Below are positions 1-8,716 of a stretch of 64,000 nt of DNA, in pieces. The notes beneath the pieces were generated by a model. The model had not been told where the DNA came from. It saw nothing but the letters and a program-made list of their open reading frames with translations, and searched no databases. The stretch is taken from NCBI GenBank assembly GCA_001950395.1, contig BDLO01000001.1, positions 1,339,979-1,403,978 on the forward strand. The letters are read 5' to 3'. Positions within the stretch are counted from its first letter, which is position 1. Each line of letters begins with the position of its first letter. This stretch comes from Coriobacteriaceae bacterium EMTCatB1. GTDB taxonomy: Bacteria; Actinomycetota; Coriobacteriia; Anaerosomatales; Anaerosomataceae. A program made the translations under genes and the position numbers.

Positions 1-66
1 CCTGAGGAGTCGGTGTGAAGCGCGCAGCGACAAGCGCTGCAGGTGCGCCCAGCAGCGCATCGCGAC

Positions 67-483
67 CTAAGGCCTTGGAGCGCCGTCCGATTCCTTCGGA
101 TTGCTGGCGTTGTCTGACCCTAGGGATGACGAATCATCTGCAGAACTCTGGATGTTGCTCACACCGCCTGTCAACGCACGTATCGTGCCGAGGTACACGC
201 CCTCGAGCAAGAACGCACCAACCACGATGCAGATCGCACCAACGGTGACGTAGACCGCGGCTCTCGGTAACGGAACCTGGAAGCCCCACATGTAGTAGGC
301 CATGAACAGGACGGCGACAGGAAGCACCCACTTTGTCGTCGCGAGCGGCCTTTCGGCTCTCCTGCGCGAGCGAACACCCATGATAGACACGTACGCGAGC
401 AGGAGCGCCACCGGCACCCATCCGAACGACCAGAGCACCACCTCCGGCCTCATTAGCCACTCTCGAATCATCACAGGTTCCAT
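67..483 (-). CDS. Small three-helix membrane protein, possible RHS-tip immunity partner
   Basis: This is a 138-residue protein with three hydrophobic segments (about residues 12-36, 50-68 and 76-98) and a polar, Ser/Asp/Asn-rich tail. An AGGAGG ribosome site lies seven bases before the ATG. It starts 10 bases after the stop of the RHS fragment upstream on the same strand. Known RHS and other polymorphic toxin loci place a small immunity gene directly after the toxin tip, so position suggests that role. No family was recognised, and immunity is inferred from context only. It could equally be an unrelated membrane protein. Confidence 0.6.
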   Translation of the reverse strand: MEPVMIREWLMRPEVVLWSFGWVPVALLLAYVSIMGVRSRRRAERPLATTKWVLPVAVLFMAYYMWGFQVPLPRAAVYVTVGAICIVVGAFLLEGVYLGTIRALTGGVSNIQSSADDSSSLGSDNASNPKESDGAPRP

Positions 484-493
484 CGCAATCCTC

Positions 494-1513
494 CTAGTAG
501 CTCGTCCATTCTACGGCAGCCACGCCCCATGCACAGCCCATGCCGAGCAGGCCTGCGCCCGGCCCCATACTCGATGATGCAAGCCCGATAAACCCAGAAC
601 CCATCGAAGCCGCAAATGCTGCTCCATTCGCACGAGGGTCACTCGCATCGATTTCGCCAAGACGGACTCGATAATCTGTGACGGCTGAATAGGCAACACC
701 AGCGGCGATGCTGAGCACTCCCGCGAAGATCGATACGGCCGTCGCGTTGGCGGCAACCGCAGCTGCAGAACCGGGGATGATCGCGCCACCTCCAGTAGCG
801 GCTGCTGGCGAAGTCACTGCGGCAGCGGTGCCAGCCGCCAACGCGACCGTGCCCGCCACGGCGGAAACCGTCGTTGCCATAGCGGACAGGCCCGCCAGCC
901 CCCCGGCCAGCACGTTGAGGGCCCCTCCGTTTGGCGCCGCCTGTTCACCTGCAGCAATCCCATCGAAGAACGCCTTATCCCTCCCGTCGAGCTGCCCTTG
1001 CATCGCCGCCTCTCGCGCCTGGTGCAGACCGCGAGTCCTGGCCGAGGCGATGTACGCCCGCTGCGCCATCCGGCGGCGGTAGTTGATGTTGTGACGCAGC
1101 CGATAAGACGCGGCCTCGGCTACCCTCCGGTTGCCGGTGTAGTAGTGGCGCCAGGACTCGGCCTCTATGTCGCTGATCGCTCCGCTCGGATCGGTCGCCC
1201 CCACCGGGTCGTCCCCGCAGTACGCGTACGCGTTCAGGCTGCCCGGGTCCCCGGCGCTCGGGGGCGCGGGGTCGGGCGAGAGGAAGCGCGCGGTCGCCGG
1301 GTCGTAGTAGCGGGCGGGCAGGTAGTACAGGCCGGTCTCGGCGTCGAGGTAGTGCGCGCGATAGCGGAGCGGGTTCCTCGCGGCAATCGGGGCCGTGCCG
1401 TCGGAGTCGAGCGCGAGGGCGAGATCGACACACATGTGAGGGACAAGCCGCTCGCCGTGCCAAAGCTGCGTGACGGCAGACGCGTCGCGAAGACCGCCTG
1501 TGCCGACATCCAT
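494..1513 (-). pseudogene. RHS repeat-associated core C-terminus with toxin tip, 5'-truncated
   Basis: The reading frame holds the end of an RHS shell: LRYRAHYLDAETGLYYLPAR, then YYDPATARFLSPDP, LNAYAYCGDDPV and DPSG, the conserved RHS core end. About 230 residues of unique tip follow, with long Ala/Gly-rich hydrophobic stretches. Complete RHS proteins exceed 1000 residues, but here the core is cut only about 40 residues upstream, next to the end of rtcB. The frame continues open into rtcB without RHS similarity. The ATG at 1513 is the first sensible start, but its ribosome site is weak. This is either a remnant left by rearrangement or a displaced orphan tip cassette that still keeps its small downstream partner. 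Confidence 0.65.
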
Positions 1514-1542
1514 ACAGCCGGACTCTGCCGCCGCCTCCCGCC

Positions 1543-2703
1543 TCAGCCTTTCACGACGCCGAGCGGCGTGAGGCGCACGAGCGGTCGGACGAGGTCGGTC
1601 TGCCAGGCCATGACCTCCTCTATGTCCTTGTATGCCTGCGGCGCCTCCTCGGCGACGTCGTGCTGGCGACCCTTCGCGAGGCGGACGCCCCTGCGCTCGA
1701 GGTCCCGCAGGACCTCTTCGCGCCTCAGCCGGCGCATCGCCTCGCGCCTGCCGAGCGCGCGCCCCGCCCCGTGGCTGCACGACTCGAACGAGTCCGGATT
1801 CGCGAGCCCTTCTGCGACGTAGCTCGCCGTACCCATCGATCCCGGGACGAGCACGGTGCCCCGAGCGTGCACCGCGCCTTTGCGATGCACGACGACCTCG
1901 CGCCCGAAGTGCCGCTCGACTGAAGCGTAGTTGTGGTGGACGTCGATGTCCGGCTCGAACGACACGCTTGCGAACCGCCGGAGCAGCACCGTGCGCACTG
2001 ACTCGGCGATGAGCCGTCGGTTCTCCTTCGCGAACCGCAAGCACCATCCCATCGCCGCGAGGTACTCGCGTCCGGCGTCGCTGCGCACGTCGAGGTGCGC
2101 GAGCCCCCACTGCGCCGGCACCGGTGAGCCGTCGCGCTTGTTGAGGTCGCGCGCGAGCGCATCGTAGTGCTCGGCCACTTGCTTGCCGACGTTCCGCGAC
2201 CCGCAGTGGATCATCACCCACACGAAGCCATCAGGGTCCTGCTGCAGCTCGATGAAGTGGTTGCCGCCGCCGAGCGTGCCTGCCTGCTTCTCTGCGCGCG
2301 CCTTCTCGGCTCGCAGCACGGGCGAGTCCGGCACGTCGTCGAAGACGTCGGTCCGGTGCGCCTGGCTCTCGTGGTGCCAGTCAAAGCCCTGCGGCACCTC
2401 CCGCATGGTGGCGTGCAAGACCTCGTCAAGCCTCGATTCGACATCGTCCCGCCGCAAGCTCGTCTTGAACGCCCGCACGCCGCACCCGATGTCCAAGCCG
2501 ACCGCGTGCGGCACCACCTGCTCCACGGCAGCGAACACGCCGCCGATCGGCATGCCGAAGCCCACGTGGGCGTCGGGCATGAGCGCCACGTGGTGGTGCG
2601 CGAACGGCAGGTTCGCGATGTTGCGCGCCTGCGCGAGCGTGTCTGGGTCGTCGATGCGCCCCCACACGTAGATCGGGACGCGTTCGGTCTCGATGCGCTG
2701 CAC
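1543..2703 (-). CDS. rtcB: RNA-splicing ligase RtcB
   Basis: RtcB joins RNA 2',3'-cyclic phosphate or 3'-phosphate ends to 5'-hydroxyl ends, using GTP and manganese, in RNA repair or tRNA splicing. The 386-residue protein shows the family signatures in order: DIGCG near residues 71-75 (metal-binding Asp and Cys), GGGNHF near 145-150, IHCGSR near 165-170, HHNYAS near 256-261, the VPGSMGT loop near 287-292, and SHGAGR near 310-315 whose His is the guanylylated residue. The length is normal for the short bacterial branch. No archease gene is adjacent. The macro-domain gene is divergent, 66 bases away. Activity and family are clear; the natural RNA substrate is not. Confidence 0.93.
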   Translation of the reverse strand: MQRIETERVPIYVWGRIDDPDTLAQARNIANLPFAHHHVALMPDAHVGFGMPIGGVFAAVEQVVPHAVGLDIGCGVRAFKTSLRRDDVESRLDEVLHATMREVPQGFDWHHESQAHRTDVFDDVPDSPVLRAEKARAEKQAGTLGGGNHFIELQQDPDGFVWVMIHCGSRNVGKQVAEHYDALARDLNKRDGSPVPAQWGLAHLDVRSDAGREYLAAMGWCLRFAKENRRLIAESVRTVLLRRFASVSFEPDIDVHHNYASVERHFGREVVVHRKGAVHARGTVLVPGSMGTASYVAEGLANPDSFESCSHGAGRALGRREAMRRLRREEVLRDLERRGVRLAKGRQHDVAEEAPQAYKDIEEVMAWQTDLVRPLVRLTPLGVVKG

Positions 2704-2769
2704 CGTGCACCTCCTGGCCGGACCGCGGGTAAGTATCTACCCACAGGAACCCTACGAGCCGGAGCACGC

Positions 2770-3327
2770 ATGAAGCCTGAGACGCTCGCACGGATGGCAG
2801 TCGTCGTCGGCGACATCACCGAGCTCGACGTGGACGCCATCGTCAACGCCGCGAACTCCACGCTTCTTGGCGGCGGCGGCGTCGACGGGGCGATCCACCG
2901 AGCAGCAGGGCCGGGGCTGCTCGAGGAGTGCCGGCTCATCGGCGGGTGCCCCACCGGCGAAGCCCGCATCACCAGCGGTCACCGCCTCAAGGCCCGCCAC
3001 GTCATCCACACCGTCGGACCCGTGTGGAGAGGCGGCACGAGAGGTGAGCGCGAGCTGCTGCAGGCGTGCTATCGGAACTCCCTTGCGCTCGCCGAGCGCC
3101 ACGGGCTGGAGACCATCGCCTTTCCCGCCATCTCGACGGGAGCGTACGGCTACCCGAAAGCGGCCGCGTGCGACGCTGCCGTCGAGGCGGTCGGCACATG
3201 GATGGACGAACACGAGCTGCCGCACCGCGTCCTCTTCTGCTGCTACGATTCCGAGGACGCGCGTCTGTACCGCGAGCGGCTGCAGAGAGAACAGGACGGC
3301 AACTGGAGCGGAAGGAATGGCTCATGA
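2770..3327 (+). CDS. Macro domain ADP-ribose/O-acetyl-ADP-ribose hydrolase
   Basis: This 185-residue single macro domain resembles YmdB and MacroD-type enzymes, which hydrolyse O-acetyl-ADP-ribose or remove ADP-ribose from proteins and nucleic acids. Visible motifs are GDIT (residues 14-17), NAANS (26-30), the [14 protein letters not shown] catalytic loop (34-47) and the phosphate-binding ISTGAYGYP loop. The ATG is preceded by GGAG. It diverges from the RNA ligase gene rtcB; both are RNA or nucleotide repair functions, but a joint role is only a guess. The stop codon overlaps the next start (ATGA), so translation of the small membrane gene downstream is probably coupled. Confidence 0.92.
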   Translation: MKPETLARMAVVVGDITELDVDAIVNAANSTLLGGGGVDGAIHRAAGPGLLEECRLIGGCPTGEARITSGHRLKARHVIHTVGPVWRGGTRGERELLQACYRNSLALAERHGLETIAFPAISTGAYGYPKAAACDAAVEAVGTWMDEHELPHRVLFCCYDSEDARLYRERLQREQDGNWSGRNGS

Positions 3328-3533
3328 AACGCAACGAATCGAATGCCGACAGGATCGTGCGATTGGTGCTTGCCTTGGCCTTCGCATTCGGCGGCTACAG
3401 CACAAGCGGGACGCTGTCGACCGTGCTGTACGTCCTGGCGATCGTGATGGCAGTGACCGCAGCGACCGGCTTCTGCCTGCTCTACAAGCTCTTTGGGATC
3501 GATACCTGCAAGATGGCGAAGAGCTGCGAATAG
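3324..3533 (+). CDS. DUF2892 (YgaP-like) small membrane protein
   Basis: The 69-residue protein has two hydrophobic helices (about residues 12-28 and 32-54) and ends in a short Cys-containing tail ([13 protein letters not shown]). This matches the DUF2892/YgaP transmembrane family, which often stands alone or fused to rhodanese domains. In YgaP the membrane part accompanies sulfur transfer, but nothing here shows that activity. Its ATG overlaps the stop of the macro-domain gene by four bases and has GGAAGGA upstream, so the two genes are likely co-translated. Function unknown. Confidence 0.8.
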   Translation: MKRNESNADRIVRLVLALAFAFGGYSTSGTLSTVLYVLAIVMAVTAATGFCLLYKLFGIDTCKMAKSCE

Positions 3534-3650
3534 CGGCGTTCGAGCGGCGCCTCCCCTGGCACGCTGCGCGCTGACGTGATAGAGTGCGTGGTGCACGTTT
3601 CTCGCCTCGCCGGCACGGGGCGCCTCATGGACGCTCAGGAGGCATCGCTC

Positions 3651-4847
3651 ATGGCGCACGTCCGCTCGCTGTTCTTCAACGGGCCGCTTTCCGAGATCGA
3701 GGACAAGGCGTTCAAGGCCGCCTCGCTCGGAAGGCCGTCGGACATCATCTGGAACATCACCAATCGCTGCAACCTGCTGTGCGAGCACTGCTACATGGCC
3801 GCAGACGGCCACCGGAGGCCGAACGAGCTCACAGACGATGAGACGATTGCGCTCGTGAAGCAGATGGGCGAAGTCGGCGTGCCGATGCTGTTCCTCTCGG
3901 GCGGCGAGCCCATGGTGCGCCCGAACTTCTGGGAGATTCTCGAAGAGGCTCACCGGCAGGGCATCCGGCCGACGATCTCCACGAACTGCACCCTCATCGA
4001 CCGCGACGCCGCGCGACGCCTGAAAGAGAACGGCGTGCGGTGGATCGCCACCTCGCTGTACGGCCCGGACGAGTTCCACGACGCGATGGTGCGGGTGCCC
4101 GGGACGCGCCAGCGGGTGGTCAACGCCATCAAGATCCTGCGCGAAGAAGGCGTCGGCGTCGTGCTCAAGACGGCGCTTTCCAAGGACACGTGGCCGTACA
4201 TCTACGACCTCATCCAGACCGCGAAGGACCTCGACTGCGGCCTCATCTACATCTGCGACCTCATCACCAGCGGCCGCTCGGAGGGCGAGGAGGACGCGCG
4301 CGTGAGCGACGACCAGTGGCGCGAGCTCGCCGACTGGATCATCGAAGACGTGCTCGACCCCGAGCAGAAGCTCGAGTACGACATAGGAGCTCTGCCCTCC
4401 ATCATCCCGTACATGGCTGAGCGGCTGCTCGAGCGCGATGTCGATGTCACCAAGGGCCTGGAGCGCTTGAAGGTGATGAGCGCGTGCCCCGTCGGCAAGG
4501 GCCACATGAACATCAACTCAGAAGGCGGCATCATGCCGTGCCAGTTCGCGCAGGACTGGGTCGTCGGAAACGTCCACGAGATGTCGCTCACCGAAGCCGT
4601 GCAGGTGCTCTACCAGCTCGACCTCACGGAGTCGAAAGGCGCGTGCTCTCCCGAGGAGTGCGAGTACACGCGCATCTGCCGCGGCTGCCGCACGAAGGCC
4701 TGGCAGCAGTTCGGCGACCCGTTCGCCGAGGACACCACGTGCATCCTGCGGCGCGACAAGGAGCGCACGCTCAGCTCGCATGAAGCGATGCGCGAGCCGC
4801 GCCCCAGCCCCGCCGCGCCGTGCATGGCGCCGGGAGGGTGCGGCTAG
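3651..4847 (+). CDS. Radical SAM/SPASM protein (NirJ/AhbC/PqqE-like)
   Basis: The N-terminal radical SAM core has its CxxxCxxC cluster as CNLLCEHC (residues 40-47), followed by the FLSGGEP SAM-binding glycine loop. The C-terminal half carries a cysteine-rich SPASM region (MSACPVGKGH, MPCQF, CSPEEC, CRGC) that would bind auxiliary iron-sulfur clusters. Such enzymes modify peptides or tetrapyrroles in the cytoplasm; the overall layout recalls NirJ/AhbC/AhbD and PqqE. No precursor peptide or heme gene is adjacent, so the substrate is unknown. The start at 3651 was chosen because AGGAGG lies eight bases upstream; a longer frame opens at 3576 without a better site. The last 25 residues are Pro/Ala/Cys-rich. 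Confidence 0.88.
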   Translation: MAHVRSLFFNGPLSEIEDKAFKAASLGRPSDIIWNITNRCNLLCEHCYMAADGHRRPNELTDDETIALVKQMGEVGVPMLFLSGGEPMVRPNFWEILEEAHRQGIRPTISTNCTLIDRDAARRLKENGVRWIATSLYGPDEFHDAMVRVPGTRQRVVNAIKILREEGVGVVLKTALSKDTWPYIYDLIQTAKDLDCGLIYICDLITSGRSEGEEDARVSDDQWRELADWIIEDVLDPEQKLEYDIGALPSIIPYMAERLLERDVDVTKGLERLKVMSACPVGKGHMNINSEGGIMPCQFAQDWVVGNVHEMSLTEAVQVLYQLDLTESKGACSPEECEYTRICRGCRTKAWQQFGDPFAEDTTCILRRDKERTLSSHEAMREPRPSPAAPCMAPGGCG

Positions 4848-4850
4848 CCC

Positions 4851-5426
4851 TCACCCGAGGTACCGCTTCCCGACGGAGTAGGCGTCGGCGACCTTCTCGC
4901 CGAGGCGCCGGTACTCGCGCACGGTCGGGATGTACACCAGCGGGTCGATGCGGTCGGCGAGCGGCTTTGCGCCGGTCTCGTCGAGAACGCTCTCCTCGAC
5001 GTGCGTCTCGACGATCTCGCCGATGACGATCACGTGGTCGCCGTGCTCGAGCATGCGCATCACGCGGCACTCGAGGTTGTGGGGGCACTCGGCGATGATC
5101 GGCGCGCTTACGACGGAGCTGGGCACGGGCGTGAGCCCTGCTTCCCGGAACTTGTCCGGCACCGCCCTGCCGCTCACGATGCCGGCGAAGTCGAGTTCGG
5201 CTGCCATGTCCGCCCGCGGCGTGTTCACCGTGAACTCGCCCGAGCGCTCGATCAGCTCGAAGGTGCGCCGCGTGGGCCTCACGGACATCATGACGCTCGG
5301 CGGCTTCGAGCCCGCGATGGCGATCCACGCCACCGCCATGACGTCGGCTGCGCCGTCGGCGGCGCTCGCCACGAACACGGCCGGCATCGGATACAGCAGT
5401 TCGCGCGGGCCTAGTCGTTTCTTCAT
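4851..5426 (-). CDS. Flavin reductase-like FMN-binding split-barrel protein
   Basis: The 191-residue protein has the split-barrel flavoprotein pattern. The N-terminus reads LGPRELLYPMPAVFVAS, followed by a GxKPPSVMMSV strand, a SGEFTVNTP segment and an HNLECRVMRMLEHGDHVIVIGEIVE segment, as in the flavin reductase-like/DUF447-type family that binds FMN. Members reduce flavins or accept electrons from NADH dehydrogenases and rubredoxins; the actual partner cannot be told from sequence. GGGGAG precedes the ATG. It converges with the radical SAM gene, leaving three bases between stops, and diverges from the secreted nuclease gene. Confidence 0.88.
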   Translation of the reverse strand: MKKRLGPRELLYPMPAVFVASAADGAADVMAVAWIAIAGSKPPSVMMSVRPTRRTFELIERSGEFTVNTPRADMAAELDFAGIVSGRAVPDKFREAGLTPVPSSVVSAPIIAECPHNLECRVMRMLEHGDHVIVIGEIVETHVEESVLDETGAKPLADRIDPLVYIPTVREYRRLGEKVADAYSVGKRYLG

Positions 5427-5462
5427 GGACAGCTCCCCTCTTCCGGCATCAGGGCACGGTGT

Positions 5463-6173
5463 ATGCTGACGCCGCAGGTATCGTCGGCTGGAGGCGTGGT
5501 GCAGAAGGATAGCAGACGCGCTCTCGCGCGGCGGCGGTTGTGGGCGGCGACCGCCGCGCTCGCGCTGCTGTGCGCGCTCACGCTTACGGGCTGCGATGCG
5601 GCTGCGGGGCCGCCCAGCGGCGGTCTCGTCCCGCCCGCGACCCCCACGGCTCCTCCAGCGGAGTCATCTGCGGCAAGCGCCGCGACTTCGGGGGCAGCGT
5701 GCGTCGGCGACGGAGGCGACGTCGGGGCAGCGACTGTGGAAGCCACGGCCGCCGTCGTGGTGCGCGTCGTGGACGGCGACACCGCCGTGTTCCGACTGGC
5801 AAGCGGCCGCCAGGAGAAGGTCCGGTTCATCGGGATCGACACCCCTGAGTCGACGATCGAGCACGAGCCGTACGGAGAGGAGGCCTCGGCGTACACGAAG
5901 CGCGCCCTGCGCCCCGGACGAACCGTGTGGCTCGAGACAGACGCCGACCTCCGCGACCGCTACGGCCGCCTGCTGGCGTACGTCTGGCTCGAGCTCCCGA
6001 GCGACGATCCCGAGCGCGAGGCGCGCGACAAGATGCTCAACGCTCGCCTTGCTCTCGACGGCTACGCCACCCAGCTCACGATACCGCCGAACGTCCGCTA
6101 CGCGCGCCTGTTCGCCGAGTGCGTCGCCGAGGCCCGAGCCGCCAAGCGCGGTCTGTGGGGGATCGAGCCATGA
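5463..6173 (+). CDS. Secreted lipoprotein thermonuclease (SNase family)
   Basis: The protein starts with a basic region and a hydrophobic helix ending in the lipobox LTGC near residue 45, so it is predicted to be a membrane-anchored lipoprotein outside the cell. A Pro/Ala/Thr-rich linker follows. The staphylococcal-nuclease domain has VVDGDTAVF, KVRFIGIDTPES (catalytic Arg and calcium-binding Asp), GEEASAYTKRAL and the DRYGRLLAYVWL strand, ending in AKRGLWG. It would cut DNA or RNA in a calcium-dependent way. Its ribosome site is weak. Its stop overlaps the ATG of the next gene (ATGA), implying coupled translation. Confidence 0.88.
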   Translation: MLTPQVSSAGGVVQKDSRRALARRRLWAATAALALLCALTLTGCDAAAGPPSGGLVPPATPTAPPAESSAASAATSGAACVGDGGDVGAATVEATAAVVVRVVDGDTAVFRLASGRQEKVRFIGIDTPESTIEHEPYGEEASAYTKRALRPGRTVWLETDADLRDRYGRLLAYVWLELPSDDPEREARDKMLNARLALDGYATQLTIPPNVRYARLFAECVAEARAAKRGLWGIEP

Positions 6174-8485
6174 CGGCGCTCACGGTCGGCCCTGCCGGTT
6201 CTCGAGCAGACCGGCTCGCAGCGCTGCTCGGCGACTCCCTCGTCGAGTGGGTCCTCGCCTCCGACGAGCCAGCAGCGCGCTTCGTCGCGAGGACTCGGAT
6301 ACTGGACCAGCCCGAGGATTCGCCTGCGGCGGACGCTGACAGGCGAGCCAGCATCGCGAGCCGCATCGTGCGTGAGCTCGTCGATACGCTCCCGGCATGG
6401 AGCTCCGATGACTTCGGCAGGCGGGACTCGGTCCGCTACCTACCGAACGCCCTGCTGCTCCTCCACGACCTTGGCGTGAGATCCGGCGACTTCCCGCGCG
6501 TGGATGCCGCGCTCGAAAGCATGCTCGAGCACCGCGATCGGCACGGCCGGTTCGTGGCTCCGCGACCTGCACGGGCGGCAGGGTCGGGCCCGGCTGCCGC
6601 GCTGTGTGACTCGCACGCCGTGACCGAGGTCGCACTGCGCTTCGGCCTCCGCGACGACCCCCGCGTGGAGCGCGCGCTCGAGCAGATGCTGGTCGACATG
6701 CGACGCTCGGACCACGGCAGGGCATGGTGCTGCGAAGCGCCTCGCGGGAGGATCCGGCTCTTCGGCCGCCAGGAGTGCGAGATGTGTCCACACGCGACCG
6801 TGATCGGGCTCCGCGCACTTGCGCTGCTCCCTGCTCGCGAGCGGCCGTCACTGGTCGAGGACGCGGCACGCACGCTCTTGGCCACGTGGCGCCGTCGGTT
6901 AGAGGAGCGCCCGAGCGGCTTCGGGCACGGCTACCAGTTCGCCACGATCAGCTGGCCCCACTTGTGGTACGACGCGCTTGCCGTTGTCGAGGCCGTGGCG
7001 CCGTACCCTGCCGCATGGGGCGACGAGCAGGGGGATCCCGCCGACCGCAATGCGCTTGCTGAAATCGTCGCCGTGCTCGTGGACGCGAACGTCGACGACC
7101 GTGGCAGGGTCGTGCCCCAACGTGTCGCCGCGGGCTTCCGCGACCTCTCGATCGGCCGCAAGGGCGAGCCCTCGCCGCTCGGAAGCGCGCTCGTACGAGC
7201 AGCGCTGCGGCCCCTCGCGTCATTGGCCGACGACATCGCAACCGCCGCACCCGTGGAGATCCCTGCTCGCCACGACGGCTCGCGCGGGACCCGCGAGCGG
7301 GCTGGCTGCGCCGTGCTGCTCGAGCGTCCCCGCTACGCGATGGCGTCCCTCGTCGCACGGCAGCTCCAACGCCAGCACATCGGCACCCCGTGGCTGCACG
7401 CCACCCCGGAGACGCTGGTGTCAGACGTCGTCGCGCTTCCCGCCATCGAGCCTCGTGCGCCGTACCTGGCGATCGCGGACCGCCTCGGCTTGCGAGCGCT
7501 CGACCGGGCAGTGAATGCGCTGTACGAGCGCCGGACGCTCGCGCTCTTCCGCTGCATGCGGGGCGGGCTTCACGTCGTGAGAAGCGACATGCTGCCCGTG
7601 GTCGCTGCGGCGACCGGGCGCGCCGTCCGTCACCACTCGGCTCGCTACCTCGGCGCGCGCGGCGTGACCCCGCGCCACTACGAGATCCTCGCTTCGCAGG
7701 TGCTCGAGGAGCTCGACGAAGGACCGCTCACCGCACGCGAGCTGCGCGCTCGCATCCACCCGCACGCGGACCTCTCAGCCGTCCTCACCCACATGTGCAA
7801 CGAAGGACTGCTGCTGCGCGATCTCCCCGAGGACGGCCCGTACGGCCGCCGCACGCGGTTCACACGCTTCGACCTCGCGCTTCCCGGCGTGCGGCTCGAT
7901 TCCCTCGACGAGGACAGGGCGGCGCGCGAACTCGTCCGCGCATACGTGCGCGCGTACGGTCCCGTGACGGAGGCCGACGTCGCGTGGTGGACCGGCCTTG
8001 GCCCTCGCCGAGCCGCCAGAGCGCTGGCGGAGCTGGACGACGAGCTCGCGGAGGTCGACGTCGAGGGCTTCGAGCAGACGGCCTTCGTCCACCTGGCTGA
8101 CGCTGACGAGCTCGAATCGGCGGCGATACCAGGAAGACCAGTCGTCGCGCTTCTGCCGGCCGGTGACGCGCTGCTCACCTCACGGAGGCAGCGGTCGATG
8201 TTCGTCCCTGACGCCGTCCGCGGACTCGTGTTCGACGCGCGCGGGCGCTCCGCTCCAGCGATCCTCGTCGACGGGGTCGCGCGAGGCATCTGGGATCTCT
8301 CGCCGTCGGGTTCCCTGCTCTTGTATGCGGCACCGCCGCTCGACGAAAAGGAGCGTTCGGCCGTTGAGGCCCGCGCGGAAGCGCTCGCGGCGGCTTTCGG
8401 TGCTCCAGAAGGTCCTCGCTGGGCGCACGAGGCGCCGGAGCTTCGCGACGCGCCGTTGCGCCGGCTTGTGCATCCGCTTTCGTGA
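6170..8485 (+). CDS. Alpha-toroid repeat plus YcaQ/AlkZ-like winged-helix fusion protein
   Basis: This 771-residue protein appears to have two parts. Residues 1 to about 330 look like helical repeats of the prenyltransferase/squalene-cyclase alpha-toroid kind (repeated ALLLLHDLG, ALESMLEH and HATVIGLRALALL segments, with Cys-rich CCEAPRG and CEMCPH). Residues from about 390 resemble the winged-helix DNA-binding family of YcaQ/AlkZ DNA glycosylases, including the typical LFRCMRGGLHVV strand. Where AlkZ-type enzymes carry a Gln-x-Asp/Gln catalytic motif, this protein reads LPAIE, so glycosylase activity is doubtful. The start overlaps the nuclease stop. A strong hairpin follows the gene. I do not know its function; the fusion itself looks unusual. 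Confidence 0.75.
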   Translation: MTALTVGPAGSRADRLAALLGDSLVEWVLASDEPAARFVARTRILDQPEDSPAADADRRASIASRIVRELVDTLPAWSSDDFGRRDSVRYLPNALLLLHDLGVRSGDFPRVDAALESMLEHRDRHGRFVAPRPARAAGSGPAAALCDSHAVTEVALRFGLRDDPRVERALEQMLVDMRRSDHGRAWCCEAPRGRIRLFGRQECEMCPHATVIGLRALALLPARERPSLVEDAARTLLATWRRRLEERPSGFGHGYQFATISWPHLWYDALAVVEAVAPYPAAWGDEQGDPADRNALAEIVAVLVDANVDDRGRVVPQRVAAGFRDLSIGRKGEPSPLGSALVRAALRPLASLADDIATAAPVEIPARHDGSRGTRERAGCAVLLERPRYAMASLVARQLQRQHIGTPWLHATPETLVSDVVALPAIEPRAPYLAIADRLGLRALDRAVNALYERRTLALFRCMRGGLHVVRSDMLPVVAAATGRAVRHHSARYLGARGVTPRHYEILASQVLEELDEGPLTARELRARIHPHADLSAVLTHMCNEGLLLRDLPEDGPYGRRTRFTRFDLALPGVRLDSLDEDRAARELVRAYVRAYGPVTEADVAWWTGLGPRRAARALAELDDELAEVDVEGFEQTAFVHLADADELESAAIPGRPVVALLPAGDALLTSRRQRSMFVPDAVRGLVFDARGRSAPAILVDGVARGIWDLSPSGSLLLYAAPPLDEKERSAVEARAEALAAAFGAPEGPRWAHEAPELRDAPLRRLVHPLS

Positions 8486-8503
8486 CCTGGCCGCAGAAAC
8501 GAT

Positions 8504-8533
8504 GCAGCACCCGGAGGGGGGACCGGGTGCTGC
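8504..8533 (+). terminator. Hairpin terminator after the toroid/winged-helix gene
   Basis: A perfect 11-bp stem (GCAGCACCCGG with CCGGGTGCTGC) closes an eight-base loop 18 bases after the stop codon at 8485. There is no T tract, as is common in GC-rich actinobacteria, so it is either a non-canonical intrinsic terminator or an mRNA 3'-end stabiliser. Confidence 0.6.
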
Positions 8534-8695
8534 GCATCGCACGGCAGGTTCTCAGGCGGTGCCGCGCGCAAGCCGTGTGCCGGGCGCGGGGTGGGGGGAG
8601 GGGAGGGACGCCCGCACACGTCGCGTTCGTGGAACGCTTCGGTGGATAGTATCGGCCATCTGAAGCATAAATTCCATTCACTCTTTCTGTCGCTT

Positions 8696-8716
8696 ATCGT
8701 AAGCTGTTCTTACGAT
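8696..8716. promoter_or_regulatory. Perfect palindrome over the LysR gene start (LysR box)
   Basis: The arms ATCGTAAG and CTTACGAT are perfect 8-bp inverted repeats separated by CTGTT. They contain the T-N11-A core typical of LysR-family binding sites. The right arm includes the first two bases of the ATG at 8715. Bound protein would block transcription or early elongation of the regulator's own gene, so negative autoregulation is likely. The region just upstream is AT-rich, unlike its surroundings. Confidence 0.65.
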
